In this document: positions 37,501-44,999 of the stretch, in pieces | How the letters are laid out: each line of letters starts with the position of its first letter | Numbering within the stretch: the first letter of the stretch is position 1 | From: Bacteroidales bacterium | GTDB taxonomy: Bacteria > Bacteroidota > Bacteroidia > Bacteroidales > Salinivirgaceae | Direction: 5' to 3' | Length of the DNA: 64,000 nt | Assembly: GCA_012519055.1 (NCBI GenBank) | Contig: JAAYQU010000047.1 | Coordinates: forward strand, 31,412 to 95,411 | Notes under the pieces: model-generated | Database searches by the model: none | Told to the model about the DNA's origin: nothing | The model's input: only the letters and a program-made list of their open reading frames with translations | Made by a program: the position numbers and the translations under genes

Positions 37501-39485
37501 ATATTGATAAGTTGTCTATATACTTAGTTTTAAAAAATGGTAAAGGAACTATTGCAGGTAACTTTGATGATAGTAAACATACTACTATTATAAAGGAAAA
37601 TGTATATAAAACTACAAAAGAGTTAAGACAAGCCATCATACATGAAAGAAATAAAAGAGGAGAAAAAGACCTTAGTTGTACATTTGATATTCCTTCAGAT
37701 ATTATTGATGATGATTTAGCATATATAAAGTTTGATTACTCTTGTAGGGAATTTAATTATACTCTATCCCAAGACGATCCGAACTTTACAAAAGCACAAA
37801 GTTTAGCCTATAATAATTTAATGGGGAAACAAGTTGACTTAGCCCAAGACAATAAAGGTAGTTGGGGAGATAGACAAAGTATTGAACATTATAAGTCTCA
37901 ATTACCCGAAGCTTATCAAAATTTCCCTTATAATAAAACAGTAACATTTTCTCCTTCTTATATAATGAGACTTGGCTATCCAATCATTGATACAGTTAAC
38001 CTTAAATTAAACGACAACTCTACGTTGGATGTTGCGTTGTCTAGTAGTCAATTAAACAATTATACCAGAATATATATTAAAAATAAAATACGCACCCTGC
38101 GTTATACCGAATTTCAAAAAATGGAAGAGTTATTACAACATGTAGCAGCAGAAACATTACACTATTCACAGATGGTTTGGGGTGCACTAAGCGAAGATGA
38201 GCGAGCCATGTTATTGGAACAGTACACCATTGATATGGACTACAATAAACTTTTGTCGAATATAGAATTAGAAAGTAAAATTAACGAAGATGAGCCATCT
38301 ATTCCTTTGCTGAACTGTGTAAATGTTAAAAAACTTTTGGGTTTCTATGGTAACTGTATGTTATTGCCATTTACCTACCCACAAAGTTTGGCAAATAAGT
38401 TAGGTAAAACTGCAGCAGAAGTACAAGATTCACTCTATCGTTATCATTCCAGTAACTTCCGTTCCCCTTCCACTACCATCTCATTACCAACCGATGGTAT
38501 GATAGGAGAAGCAGTATTAGGCGAAACCAATGTAAGCGAAAAGATAGATTTAACCCGATTCTGGAATTGGCAAGATTCTCCGATAGACAAAATGGAGATT
38601 GACAGTAGCTATCTTAATGCACACGATTACCTTGCAGGGAAATCTACAAAAGACATTTCCGCTCTAAATCTACAAGGAGCAACAGCTGCCGTACCTGTAA
38701 CTAACGCAGATTTAATCTCAGCATTAGTGAGTAAGCAAGCACCAAAATTTGACAATATAACAGGATTAGACCAACTTAGAGATGTGTTAAATGCCGGGAC
38801 AAACAGTGCTGCACAAGGATTGCAAACAGCAGTTACAACAAGTGCTGATATGGCAAAAAGTGCAGCAGATTTGGCTAAAGCACAGATAGCTGCCGACAAA
38901 GAGGTAGAAGTTGCCAAAATTAATAAAGGGATAAACACTGAATCCGGAAACAATACAGCCAATCCTACTGCTTCCGATAATTCTACTACGTCAACAGCAG
39001 AACAGACCGGAACTACAGGACAAAACGCTTCAACCGTACAACAACCTACTGTCCCAGTTGATAGTAGCATTAATAATCAAGGAGGCTCTGGCTCAACAAC
39101 TCATACACAACAACCAAGTACTGGTGGTACTTCTACACCATCAGATGAACAGGTAAATGGATTTCCTAACACTGATAAGACTGAAAACAATGAACCAGAA
39201 AATGTAGAAGATATTGTTGACAATAATAATGGAAAAGAACCAGATCCTGAAAATGTCCAAAGACTTACTAATATTATAACCAGTGCTATTGAAGCTGCAA
39301 AAGAAGGAATGACGCCAGAACAGTTTTACAAAAAGTACACTAATGAAGAATTGTCTATGGATGAAATTAAAGCTAAAGCAATAACATATTGTGAAAATAA
39401 TAATATTGATTTTGGTGAGGTATCGAAATATTTACTAGCAATAAGCGATTTTATAAACAAAGGAGGTAACGATGGCAAACATTGA
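34524..39485 (+). CDS. Very large multi-domain protein of unknown function (1653 residues)
   Basis: There is no signal peptide. Visible parts, in order, are as follows. Residues 1-260 hold two LEKITxLT repeats and helix-hairpin-helix-like DUF4332-type modules (SLIPIKGISKVMQAKLRSL). Residues 352-450 form a carboxypeptidase-regulatory-like beta domain (ISGKVVKRK, ITDSNGKFIVVLP). Residues 460-560 form a coiled, Cys-containing part. A central core from about 680 contains LGIGYVLNMHQAWVPDG and LVLAPGEEQRLVIRENKQR. A Ser/Gly/Ala-rich segment covers 779-832. NHNHSHAMTIQYWEVMRRYR lies at about 869-890. An Ala/Lys coiled coil covers about 1429-1470, followed by a disordered Asn/Thr/Ser tail (1472-1575) and a short helical end. 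The next gene overlaps by 14 bases. No function can be assigned; an adaptor or scaffold is an inference. Confidence 0.9.
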   Translation: MSNIEQSKQDLQKSLFKKLEKITDLTESNVTSKIKRLVTNKAIPNQDRVTLKELEVAKEYFKKSQLNTNTEASVDTDKTWSSNAPLEKITGLTSKVIDSIIKDLEKQEKPSSSLIPIKGISKVMQAKLRSLFIYDVPTLLTKGSTDKKRSSLATKLQVDIKLVNSWVKQADLWRVEEMTTDMAYLLVLAGVRNVEDLSKVSVEKIYPILESLTASTTDFSLLDKAQLSTLINNARKLIINYRSFDIDILNQIISEKLDKLVKNDYQTVKKSTTEGYYQTKKQLSIKDEDILRALKGRIPSFSSLEFNDKEPEHLFANDFIDKPIEEKKSGDIIAEGLGFLDDVEFALPLPRTISGKVVKRKYNEKKEHETPFAGVLVEIGGIVSPSEDKTEADKKPSCITDSNGKFIVVLPDKYSLKETITVTISQGSNKQEFIKNASEVINAVPEQKDLEQFILLDSIGDEIDFIDAEIQTLKSNCEATTENTTKKKITNEKCTPDNVVDLLTTQKDNLLTRYNQIKNKLLEKYYTIDVNKAFEKLLSSSNLDAKLEGTNFKPNVDEDFVVIEEIFEGMDCSLKTALPSVKLMGNEMDLVDKYKKALEREKRKISNGEEFSYEDFNDEESGVIRLSTDTAPSRVFNYSMLQRLVEPAISPSAGENGRQTLTKPLDVENFKSKLYEAPDELPKMSSLGIGYVLNMHQAWVPDGFALGSLLYSLVLAPGEEQRLVIRENKQRYSIMDEAQGTDAVSEDYALSQEDDTTAAFNYAVNQLSQANSEYSYRAKTSSFGASFGAAGTYAGASATLGLSGGFSKSSGKGSSSARQSNSHNEASSAAQKFQHSIKSASDKISQAKRLSISTATSEVSDSVATKIIANHNHSHAMTIQYWEVMRRYRMETCIDSIDLVLFVPLKTIRFLPENQKYHFNNLNLKNFGKTEFNARYGTLLKYANSLQYALPYQYRTGLNLIKQYASYPMWKMEEIGTDTKQLTLTFKANLLNDIDKLSIYLVLKNGKGTIAGNFDDSKHTTIIKENVYKTTKELRQAIIHERNKRGEKDLSCTFDIPSDIIDDDLAYIKFDYSCREFNYTLSQDDPNFTKAQSLAYNNLMGKQVDLAQDNKGSWGDRQSIEHYKSQLPEAYQNFPYNKTVTFSPSYIMRLGYPIIDTVNLKLNDNSTLDVALSSSQLNNYTRIYIKNKIRTLRYTEFQKMEELLQHVAAETLHYSQMVWGALSEDERAMLLEQYTIDMDYNKLLSNIELESKINEDEPSIPLLNCVNVKKLLGFYGNCMLLPFTYPQSLANKLGKTAAEVQDSLYRYHSSNFRSPSTTISLPTDGMIGEAVLGETNVSEKIDLTRFWNWQDSPIDKMEIDSSYLNAHDYLAGKSTKDISALNLQGATAAVPVTNADLISALVSKQAPKFDNITGLDQLRDVLNAGTNSAAQGLQTAVTTSADMAKSAADLAKAQIAADKEVEVAKINKGINTESGNNTANPTASDNSTTSTAEQTGTTGQNASTVQQPTVPVDSSINNQGGSGSTTHTQQPSTGGTSTPSDEQVNGFPNTDKTENNEPENVEDIVDNNNGKEPDPENVQRLTNIITSAIEAAKEGMTPEQFYKKYTNEELSMDEIKAKAITYCENNNIDFGEVSKYLLAISDFINKGGNDGKH
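39459..39467 (+). promoter_or_regulatory. Perfect Shine-Dalgarno site before the NlpC-like gene
   Basis: AAAGGAGGT lies 4 bases before the ATG at 39472 and inside the end of the preceding gene. Such sites are rare in this phylum, where the anti-Shine-Dalgarno sequence is sequestered. It decides the start at 39472. Confidence 0.6.
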
Positions 39486-40434
39486 TATTTATAGTTGCAT
39501 AATCGAATTTTTAGGAGAAAATAATATTTCTGATGAGATTAAAGAGTGTATAAATAACTCAAATGAAGATGAAAGTCAAATTGAAATCTGCTTAGGTACA
39601 GATTGGAGCAATGCTATGGTAGCATGTTTTGCTGAAACAAACAAATTTAAAAAATTACTGGTTTATGTTGTAAGAGAATTAATAAATAATCAAAATTATA
39701 AATTTGATATAGGGGAAAAATTTCTTACAACTAATCCATATCTAGATATGAAAAAATTTGAAAAAAAAACGCGCTTAGAAAAAGATGATAATTTAGATTT
39801 ATACTCATATCAAAAAAACAAAATGAATAACAATGGACTTTTGGGTAAAAAGGATAGATGCAACATTTTTTTTGGGGATGTTTTTTTTAGATCGCTAGTT
39901 ATATTTCAAGAGGAGAATATGAATATAGAATCAGGAAGATCTGATATTGAATATAATTCTCACAAAATACTATCGAATAAAAATTTAATATATCATAGTA
40001 CCAACCGTTATCAAAATGTCCTACCTGTTATAGAAAGTTTTAAAAATAAACTAAACACAAAACCTATTACAAACATAAATAATGTCAGAAGTGGTTGTAT
40101 AGTTTATTTTAAAAAGCCTAATGGGAAAGGAGGATATGAATGGCATCACTTGGAAATTTTGATTAACGATGTAAGAGTTATAACAATTCGTGATAAAAAA
40201 ATATTTGAAATAAATGCAGCAGGAGCACATGCGGATGGAGCTTATTATAATACTTATTATTTTGTGGAATCAAATAAAGATGGTAAAGAAAAAAGTTTTT
40301 TTATTGAATCTGACGAAAAAGGGAACATATATATTGAACGAGAGCTTGAGGATGGCACTATGGAACCATGGGAAAGAATACTTGAATTCTTTGATATAGA
40401 AGATAGTACAATCTTAAACATGTTAAAAAAATAA
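39472..40434 (+). CDS. NlpC/P60- or CHAP-like cysteine hydrolase, putative
   Basis: The 320-residue protein overlaps the preceding large gene by 14 bases. RCNIFFGDVFFR (Cys130) resembles the CNxFVxDV nucleophile motif of NlpC/P60 and CHAP amidases. RSGCIVYFKKPNGKGGYEWH, with His225/His226 before LEILIN, resembles their GDIVxF...H histidine strand. INAAGAHADGAYY follows. The N-terminal 125 residues are unlike any domain I know. There is no signal peptide. The DNA is very AT-rich. If correct, it would cut peptide or peptidoglycan bonds; the fold assignment rests only on these two motifs. Confidence 0.6.
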   Translation: MANIDIYSCIIEFLGENNISDEIKECINNSNEDESQIEICLGTDWSNAMVACFAETNKFKKLLVYVVRELINNQNYKFDIGEKFLTTNPYLDMKKFEKKTRLEKDDNLDLYSYQKNKMNNNGLLGKKDRCNIFFGDVFFRSLVIFQEENMNIESGRSDIEYNSHKILSNKNLIYHSTNRYQNVLPVIESFKNKLNTKPITNINNVRSGCIVYFKKPNGKGGYEWHHLEILINDVRVITIRDKKIFEINAAGAHADGAYYNTYYFVESNKDGKEKSFFIESDEKGNIYIERELEDGTMEPWERILEFFDIEDSTILNMLKK

Positions 40435-40510
40435 ATCGACCTATTAGCCTTAAAAGATTATCACATTACATATGTTTGAAAAATAGAATATCTTATTTGT
40501 AAAAACTATA

Positions 40511-41335
40511 ATGACAAAAGAGAATATATTAAAATATATAAAAGATATTGAAGAGAAATATCAAATGTGTATTGACTTCACAGACGTACAGTGGCAAAAG
40601 GAATTAGTTTCAGATTTTTTTACAGATAATGCTAATGAATGGGTTCAAGCCATTATAACTATTTTCAACTATGATTTAGAAAAACACGACGAGAATAAGA
40701 TTTGCTATATCATAAAAAATGTAAAAGCAATTCATCAAGATACAAGTAATATTTGTTGGGCTGTAACAGCTACCATACTTTTGAATTGGAATATAAAAAT
40801 TACTACTAAAAATATATCCTCAAATGAGATAAACAACTTTATTTTAGTCACTGAGGTACTTGAACGCATTGACAATAAAGAAGCGGGAGAATATTATCAA
40901 TTATATTTTAATAACAGTACACTATCTGGAAAAGAAGCTGCTGATTTTTTTCAAAAAGCGGGTTTTGTAACGGAAGTAAACATAGACTTGACCCCAAAAA
41001 AAATATATGAAATGTTAAAATTAAAAGGACCTTTAATCGTTGTTACTAACGAAGAAACTAAAAGAAACACCAATTTAAGCATTTATGAACAACCTTACCA
41101 TTTAAAAATAATTTATGGAATATGTATGGATGTATCAAACAATATGAATGCAAAACTAAAAATTATTGATCCTTATATAGGTCCATATAATGATGATTCC
41201 GGAATGTATGATGGTCCAGAAATAGAGATTGATTCAATTAATGAAAAGACTAGAAAAGAAGAAAGCTTTACTGATTTTATAAGAAAATATGAGGATAAAA
41301 AGATATGTATTTATCTGCAGCAAGATAAAAATTAA
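40511..41335 (+). CDS. Papain-like (C39/C70-type) cysteine protease, putative
   Basis: The 274-residue protein has the full papain-like arrangement. Gln76 lies six residues before Cys82 in QDTSNICWAVTATILLNW, the same spacing as papain Gln19-Cys25. His197 is in YHLKIIYGICMD and Asp220 is in KIIDPYIG. These match the C39-like/AvrRpt2 family, in which the protease cuts itself or a partner protein. There is no signal peptide and no transporter domain. It follows the NlpC-like gene by 76 bases and is equally AT-rich. A role as effector or processing protease of the large protein is inference. Confidence 0.65.
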   Translation: MTKENILKYIKDIEEKYQMCIDFTDVQWQKELVSDFFTDNANEWVQAIITIFNYDLEKHDENKICYIIKNVKAIHQDTSNICWAVTATILLNWNIKITTKNISSNEINNFILVTEVLERIDNKEAGEYYQLYFNNSTLSGKEAADFFQKAGFVTEVNIDLTPKKIYEMLKLKGPLIVVTNEETKRNTNLSIYEQPYHLKIIYGICMDVSNNMNAKLKIIDPYIGPYNDDSGMYDGPEIEIDSINEKTRKEESFTDFIRKYEDKKICIYLQQDKN

Positions 41336-41375
41336 TATTGATAATATGATTGACTTTTTAATAAATTAAAAACCT

Positions 41376-41630
41376 ATGTCAAACCTACAAGAAATAGCAG
41401 CAAAATTGCTGGAGAACGAAGCTTCGGATGAAGTTTTAGAGATTAAAAAACAAATATTGAGAAGAATTGCCACTGAAAGTGACATAAAACCTTCTCGTAT
41501 TCCTGCACCGTTGAACATTACGCAAATCGGTGGATATTTCAATCTGCTTATGCAGTTGGAGCAAGAGGAAATGCTACGGCATACCCTCACATCCATTCTT
41601 GGTTTGCCAATGCAAACGCCGAAGGAGTAA
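41376..41630 (+). CDS. Small helical protein of the accessory cluster
   Basis: The 84-residue, mostly helical, acidic-then-basic protein (QEIAAKLLENEASDEVLEIK, IPAPLNITQIGGYFNLL) ends SILGLPMQTPKE. It has no signal peptide and no domain I know. It follows the papain-like gene by 40 bases and is the last frame before the gene-free region, so it may be a partner of the large protein. The +1 frame is also open past the stop to 41659 (YPHIHSWFANANAEGV and on), so a frameshift at the 3' end cannot be excluded. Confidence 0.6.
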   Translation: MSNLQEIAAKLLENEASDEVLEIKKQILRRIATESDIKPSRIPAPLNITQIGGYFNLLMQLEQEEMLRHTLTSILGLPMQTPKE

Positions 41631-41659
41631 AACTTGTATATGTGGATGGTAGTTTGTTT

Positions 41660-42213
41660 TAATTTAAATTGTTTTTCTTAGCGGATAAGTGGTTTTTATT
41701 TTAATGGATTATTTGAAGCATAGTGAGGTCTTTAGAAAAATAACGATGGGACGAAAAAGTAAAACTTTAACAATTTTCAGTTTTTTAATGGGGAAACTCT
41801 TTAGGATGCACTGTAAAATTTATCCTTAACAGAACGGCAAATAGTTTTGAAGTGCGAAAGATGCTATGTGAGTTATATTTTATTGGACAGGTTCTTATTT
41901 TTTATTTCAATACCAGAGTGTCAATCAAACAAGGAAACGGGATGCCATGGCGAATGTTTAGGATTTTACGAACGGAATGTTCGAGGTTACCTCAGGTAGC
42001 TAAAGTTTAAGTTTTATAGGAAGAGCCTTTTCGTAACAACAAAGACAGTCGGTTGAGGCTAATACCCTCATTAAAGCGTGTAATAGCGCACCGGTCAAGT
42101 TGCATTGAGTTGAGACTTCTAGCGGACGGAAAGCAAGTACGGATGATGTGATCAAGGCAAGTTACTCTAAACGCATTGGTTAGTAGTGTTGATGCAGGAT
42201 ACGAGATTTTTTT
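41660..42213 (+). ncRNA. Gene-free, apparently structured region; possible non-coding RNA or decayed retroelement
   Basis: No convincing gene is present over about 550 bases. From about 41930 the base composition is higher in GC than the neighbours. Several small hairpins are visible: CGAAC-GGAAT-GTTCG (41967-41981), the palindromic GAGGTTACCTC directly after it, and GAGG...CCTC near 42055-42073. The region ends in a strong terminator (42214-42252), as expected for a transcribed RNA. An 86-codon frame on the minus strand (42007-42267) reads through it but looks unlike a protein. The identity is unknown; a group II intron remnant is one idea. Confidence 0.35.
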
Positions 42214-42252
42214 GAACCATTCTACGTAGAAACAAGTAGGATGGTTCTTTTT
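42214..42252 (+). terminator. Strong terminator at the end of the gene-free region
   Basis: A 12-bp stem GAACCATTCTAC / GTAGGATGGTTC (one T-G wobble) has a 10-base loop and is followed by TTTTT. No gene ends just upstream on the plus strand, which points to a non-coding transcript. Confidence 0.8.
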
Positions 42253-42308
42253 GTTAAAAAAACACATAACATAATGAGATATACACTACCGTACTAAAAT
42301 ACATCAAT

Positions 42309-42343
42309 AAAGCCAACTAAATCAAAATGATTTAGTTGGCTTT
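42309..42343. terminator. Terminator of cdaA (shared AAAGCCAACTA hairpin)
   Basis: A perfect 16-bp stem AAAGCCAACTAAATCA / TGATTTAGTTGGCTTT has an AAA loop. It lies downstream of cdaA on the minus strand; flanking T and A make it bidirectional. Confidence 0.8.
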
Positions 42344-42413
42344 ACTGTTCCACAGTCAATGAGTTTAGTTGAAACTACCAACAAGATATAATATCCAGTT
42401 TTGTCGAATAGTG

Positions 42414-43223
42414 CTAATCATTGTCGCCCTTGATATTCGGCTCAATTGACAGATATTCTGAAATTAAAAATTTTAGAGTATCCTTATCTATATCAACAAA
42501 TTCTTGGTCCGATTTAAAAACACTTATATTGCCTGTTTCTTCAGATACCACAATTGCCATAACATTAGCAACTTCTGTAACACCAATTGCAGCACGGTGA
42601 CGTAACCCCATACTTGCAGGCACTGTAGTTGATTTAGTAACAGGTAAAATACATCGTGCAGCTATTATTTTAGAATCGCGAATTATCATAGCTCCATCAT
42701 GAAGTGGACTGTTTTTGAAGAAAATATTTTCAATTAAACGCGATGATATGTCCGCATTAATTAAATCGCCTGTTTGTACAATCGAATGGAGTTGACCGTG
42801 ATTAGTAATAACAATAAGTGCACCTGTTTTTGCGGCTGACATATTTGAGCATGCATAAGTAATTGATTCAACCTGGTCGTATCTAAATTTTATGTTTGGC
42901 CTATTAAACAACGATTCGAACGAAAATTTTTTATTGAAGAATTCACGTGTACCTAGAACTAAAAGAAAGCGTCTTATCTCCTGCTGGAAAACCACAATCA
43001 AAGCAATCATACCAACACCCATAAATTGCCCAATTATGGTATTTAGTAAATCCATTTTAAATGCGCCCACAAGTTGCCAAAACAGATATATTACAAAAAT
43101 TCCGGTGAAAATGTTTATTGCCACAGTTCCTCTTATCAGTAAGTAAGCCTGATAGAGTAGTATAGCAACCAAAAGAATGTCAACTATATCAAAAAATCCA
43201 ATAGTAATGAATAGAGCCGGCAT
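42414..43223 (-). CDS. cdaA: CdaA, membrane diadenylate cyclase
   Basis: The 269-residue protein has three N-terminal membrane helices (about 7-85) and a DisA_N domain with the catalytic LHDGAMII and LRHRAAIGVTE motifs (DGA and RHR). It condenses two ATP to cyclic di-AMP, which controls potassium, turgor and wall metabolism. No CdaR partner gene is next to it, as is usual in Bacteroidota. It starts 4 bases after folP ends and is cotranscribed with it; this pair is conserved in Bacteroidales. Confidence 0.95.
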   Translation of the reverse strand: MPALFITIGFFDIVDILLVAILLYQAYLLIRGTVAINIFTGIFVIYLFWQLVGAFKMDLLNTIIGQFMGVGMIALIVVFQQEIRRFLLVLGTREFFNKKFSFESLFNRPNIKFRYDQVESITYACSNMSAAKTGALIVITNHGQLHSIVQTGDLINADISSRLIENIFFKNSPLHDGAMIIRDSKIIAARCILPVTKSTTVPASMGLRHRAAIGVTEVANVMAIVVSEETGNISVFKSDQEFVDIDKDTLKFLISEYLSIEPNIKGDND

Positions 43224-43227
43224 TTAA

Positions 43228-44067
43228 TCAAGCATTTAGTGTTTTTTGTACCAACTTAACAGCTTCAACAGCCTCTTTAACATCATGTACTCGTATAATA
43301 TTTACCCCTTTTAATAGTGAAATAGTGTTCATTACCGTTGTAGCATTAAGCATATTTTCAGGTTTATCTTCAAAAAATCTATACAAAAAAGATTTTCTCG
43401 ACACACCAATAAGTATCGGATAACCAAGTGATTGCAATATTTCAAGATTATTAATAATATGATAATTTTGATCCAATGTTTTAGAAAATCCTATTCCCGG
43501 ATCAATAATTATGTCTGCTATTCCAGCATCTTTACACTTTTTAATCAATTCTCCAAAATATCGGGATAAATCGAACATTAGATTGTCATATTGTGTTAAT
43601 TGTTGCATAGTTGCGGGGGTTCCGCGCATATGCATTCCAAGATACACAATGTTTAACTTACCAACCGTTTCAATCATCTTATCGTCAAGACCTCCGCCAG
43701 ATATATCATTAATAATATCTGCACTAAACTCTTCGTGAGCACGGCGAGCAATCTCTGCTCTGAAAGTGTCAACTGAAACAGCCATTTTGGGATAATTCTC
43801 TGAAATATATTTCAGTGCAGGAGCAACTCTTCTCCACTCCTCTTCTATATCAATAATATCGGCTCCCGGCCTTGTTGACATTCCTCCAATATCAATAATA
43901 TCAGCTTTATCTTCAATAATTTTGTCTATGCTGCCGAACAACGTTTTTTCTGTAACAATTCTGCTTCCTGCAAAAAAAGAATCTGGAGTAACATCTAAAA
44001 CACCCATTACCAAGGGTCTATCCCACTCTCTGATTTCGTTTTTTATTTTTAAACTTAGTGTCGGCAT
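43228..44067 (-). CDS. folP: Dihydropteroate synthase
   Basis: The 279-residue TIM-barrel enzyme has GVLDVTPDSFFAGSR (with D in place of the common N), DIGGMSTRPGA, INDISGG, IIDPGIGFSKTLDQN and GVSRKSF. It joins p-aminobenzoate to dihydropterin pyrophosphate in folate synthesis and is the target of sulfonamides. It precedes cdaA (gap of 4 bases). On its upstream side a TACCTTTG box on the minus strand (44183-44176) fits a -7 element, about 110 bases before the ATG. Confidence 0.96.
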   Translation of the reverse strand: MPTLSLKIKNEIREWDRPLVMGVLDVTPDSFFAGSRIVTEKTLFGSIDKIIEDKADIIDIGGMSTRPGADIIDIEEEWRRVAPALKYISENYPKMAVSVDTFRAEIARRAHEEFSADIINDISGGGLDDKMIETVGKLNIVYLGMHMRGTPATMQQLTQYDNLMFDLSRYFGELIKKCKDAGIADIIIDPGIGFSKTLDQNYHIINNLEILQSLGYPILIGVSRKSFLYRFFEDKPENMLNATTVMNTISLLKGVNIIRVHDVKEAVEAVKLVQKTLNA

Positions 44068-44175
44068 ATCTTTTATAGTTAGTTTATAGATTGTTAAACA
44101 ATATCAATAGTTTAATATCACTGCATGTCGATAGTTTTTAAACAAACACATTAATAATTTCTATATTTGTAACTG

Positions 44176-44183
44176 CAAAGGTA
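44176..44183 (-). promoter_or_regulatory. -7 box for folP-cdaA
   Basis: On the minus strand the sequence is TACCTTTG, a full match to TAnnTTTG. No TTG was seen at the expected distance. Confidence 0.35.
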
Positions 44184-44220
44184 ATAATTTAAGCTTTCTT
44201 AACCATTGCTTTAGTTAAAA

Positions 44221-44250
44221 TTGAATTGAGGAATCTTTTTTTAATCTTTG
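44221..44250 (+). promoter_or_regulatory. Promoter for tmk
   Basis: TTG at 44221-44223, a 19-base spacer and AATCTTTG at 44243-44250 (one mismatch to TAnnTTTG) lie 38 bases before the ATG. Confidence 0.45.
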
Positions 44251-44288
44251 CTAACAATAATTTTAACTAATATTTTGAATTTTAAACA

Positions 44289-44975
44289 ATGAGTTTTATT
44301 GTAATTGAAGGATTAGATGGTTCTGGGAAATCGACTCAGGTAAAGCGTTTATGTTCATACCTTAAAGAGAAAAATGCGAACTTTGAGTATTTACATTTTC
44401 CTGTAACAGAAGAGCAAAATTTCGGGCTGCTTGTAAGCAGATTTTTGCGAGGAGAGCTGGGCGATATCGATTCCGTTAACCCATGGGTAGTTGCAATGCT
44501 TTTTGCCGGTAACAGATGGGCTTTGGCTGACAAAATTCGCAATTGGCTGGAAAACAAAACTCTGGTTATTGTCGATAGGTATGTTTACTCAAATATAGCG
44601 TATCAGGTTGCTAAAATAAAAGATAGTGATAGTAAACGCAAGTTGAGAAATTGGATATATTCACTTGAATATGAAACCTTTAAAATACCCAAACCCGATA
44701 TTAATATTTGGTTAGATGCACCTATAACATTTGTCGAAACACAGTTAACTTCTAAGCGTTCGGGCGATGACAGAGGTTATTTGCAAGGTGTTGACGATAT
44801 TCATGAAACCATACCATTCCAGAAACTTGTTTACAACGAATATGAAGCTTGTTGCACAAAGTATCCTGATTTAATACGTGTTAAGTGCCACGATACTTTC
44901 GGAAATATGGAAGATGAAAATACAATTTTTAAAAAGCTTTTAGATACTATTACAAACAAAATAGGAACAATATAA
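44289..44975 (+). CDS. tmk: Thymidylate kinase
   Basis: The 228-residue kinase has the P-loop IEGLDGSGKST at the N-terminus, the DRYVYSNIAYQ motif (DR[YH] of thymidylate kinases) around residue 97 and a LID region with SKRSGDDRGY near 155-165. It phosphorylates dTMP to dTDP. The length is slightly longer than E. coli Tmk (213). It is first of a plus-strand run with the DoxX-like gene (gap of 24), the permease and tpiA. Confidence 0.93.
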   Translation: MSFIVIEGLDGSGKSTQVKRLCSYLKEKNANFEYLHFPVTEEQNFGLLVSRFLRGELGDIDSVNPWVVAMLFAGNRWALADKIRNWLENKTLVIVDRYVYSNIAYQVAKIKDSDSKRKLRNWIYSLEYETFKIPKPDINIWLDAPITFVETQLTSKRSGDDRGYLQGVDDIHETIPFQKLVYNEYEACCTKYPDLIRVKCHDTFGNMEDENTIFKKLLDTITNKIGTI

Positions 44976-44999
44976 TTTAACTATAAAACAACTAGATAT

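Noticed and set aside
38627..39070. 147-codon minus-strand frame inside the giant protein gene.
   Set aside because: It mirrors the low-complexity Asn/Thr/Ser tail on the other strand; its Val/Ala-rich sequence follows from that composition.
42214..42247. Group II intron domain V in the 34-base hairpin.
   Set aside because: The length and ends look similar, but the AGC triad, GNRA loop and bulge are missing and a plain 12-bp stem with T tract fits a terminator.
42007..42267. 86-codon minus-strand frame in the gene-free region.
   Set aside because: It is antisense to a structured region, crosses the terminator stem, and its Cys/Arg-rich sequence looks like a chance frame.
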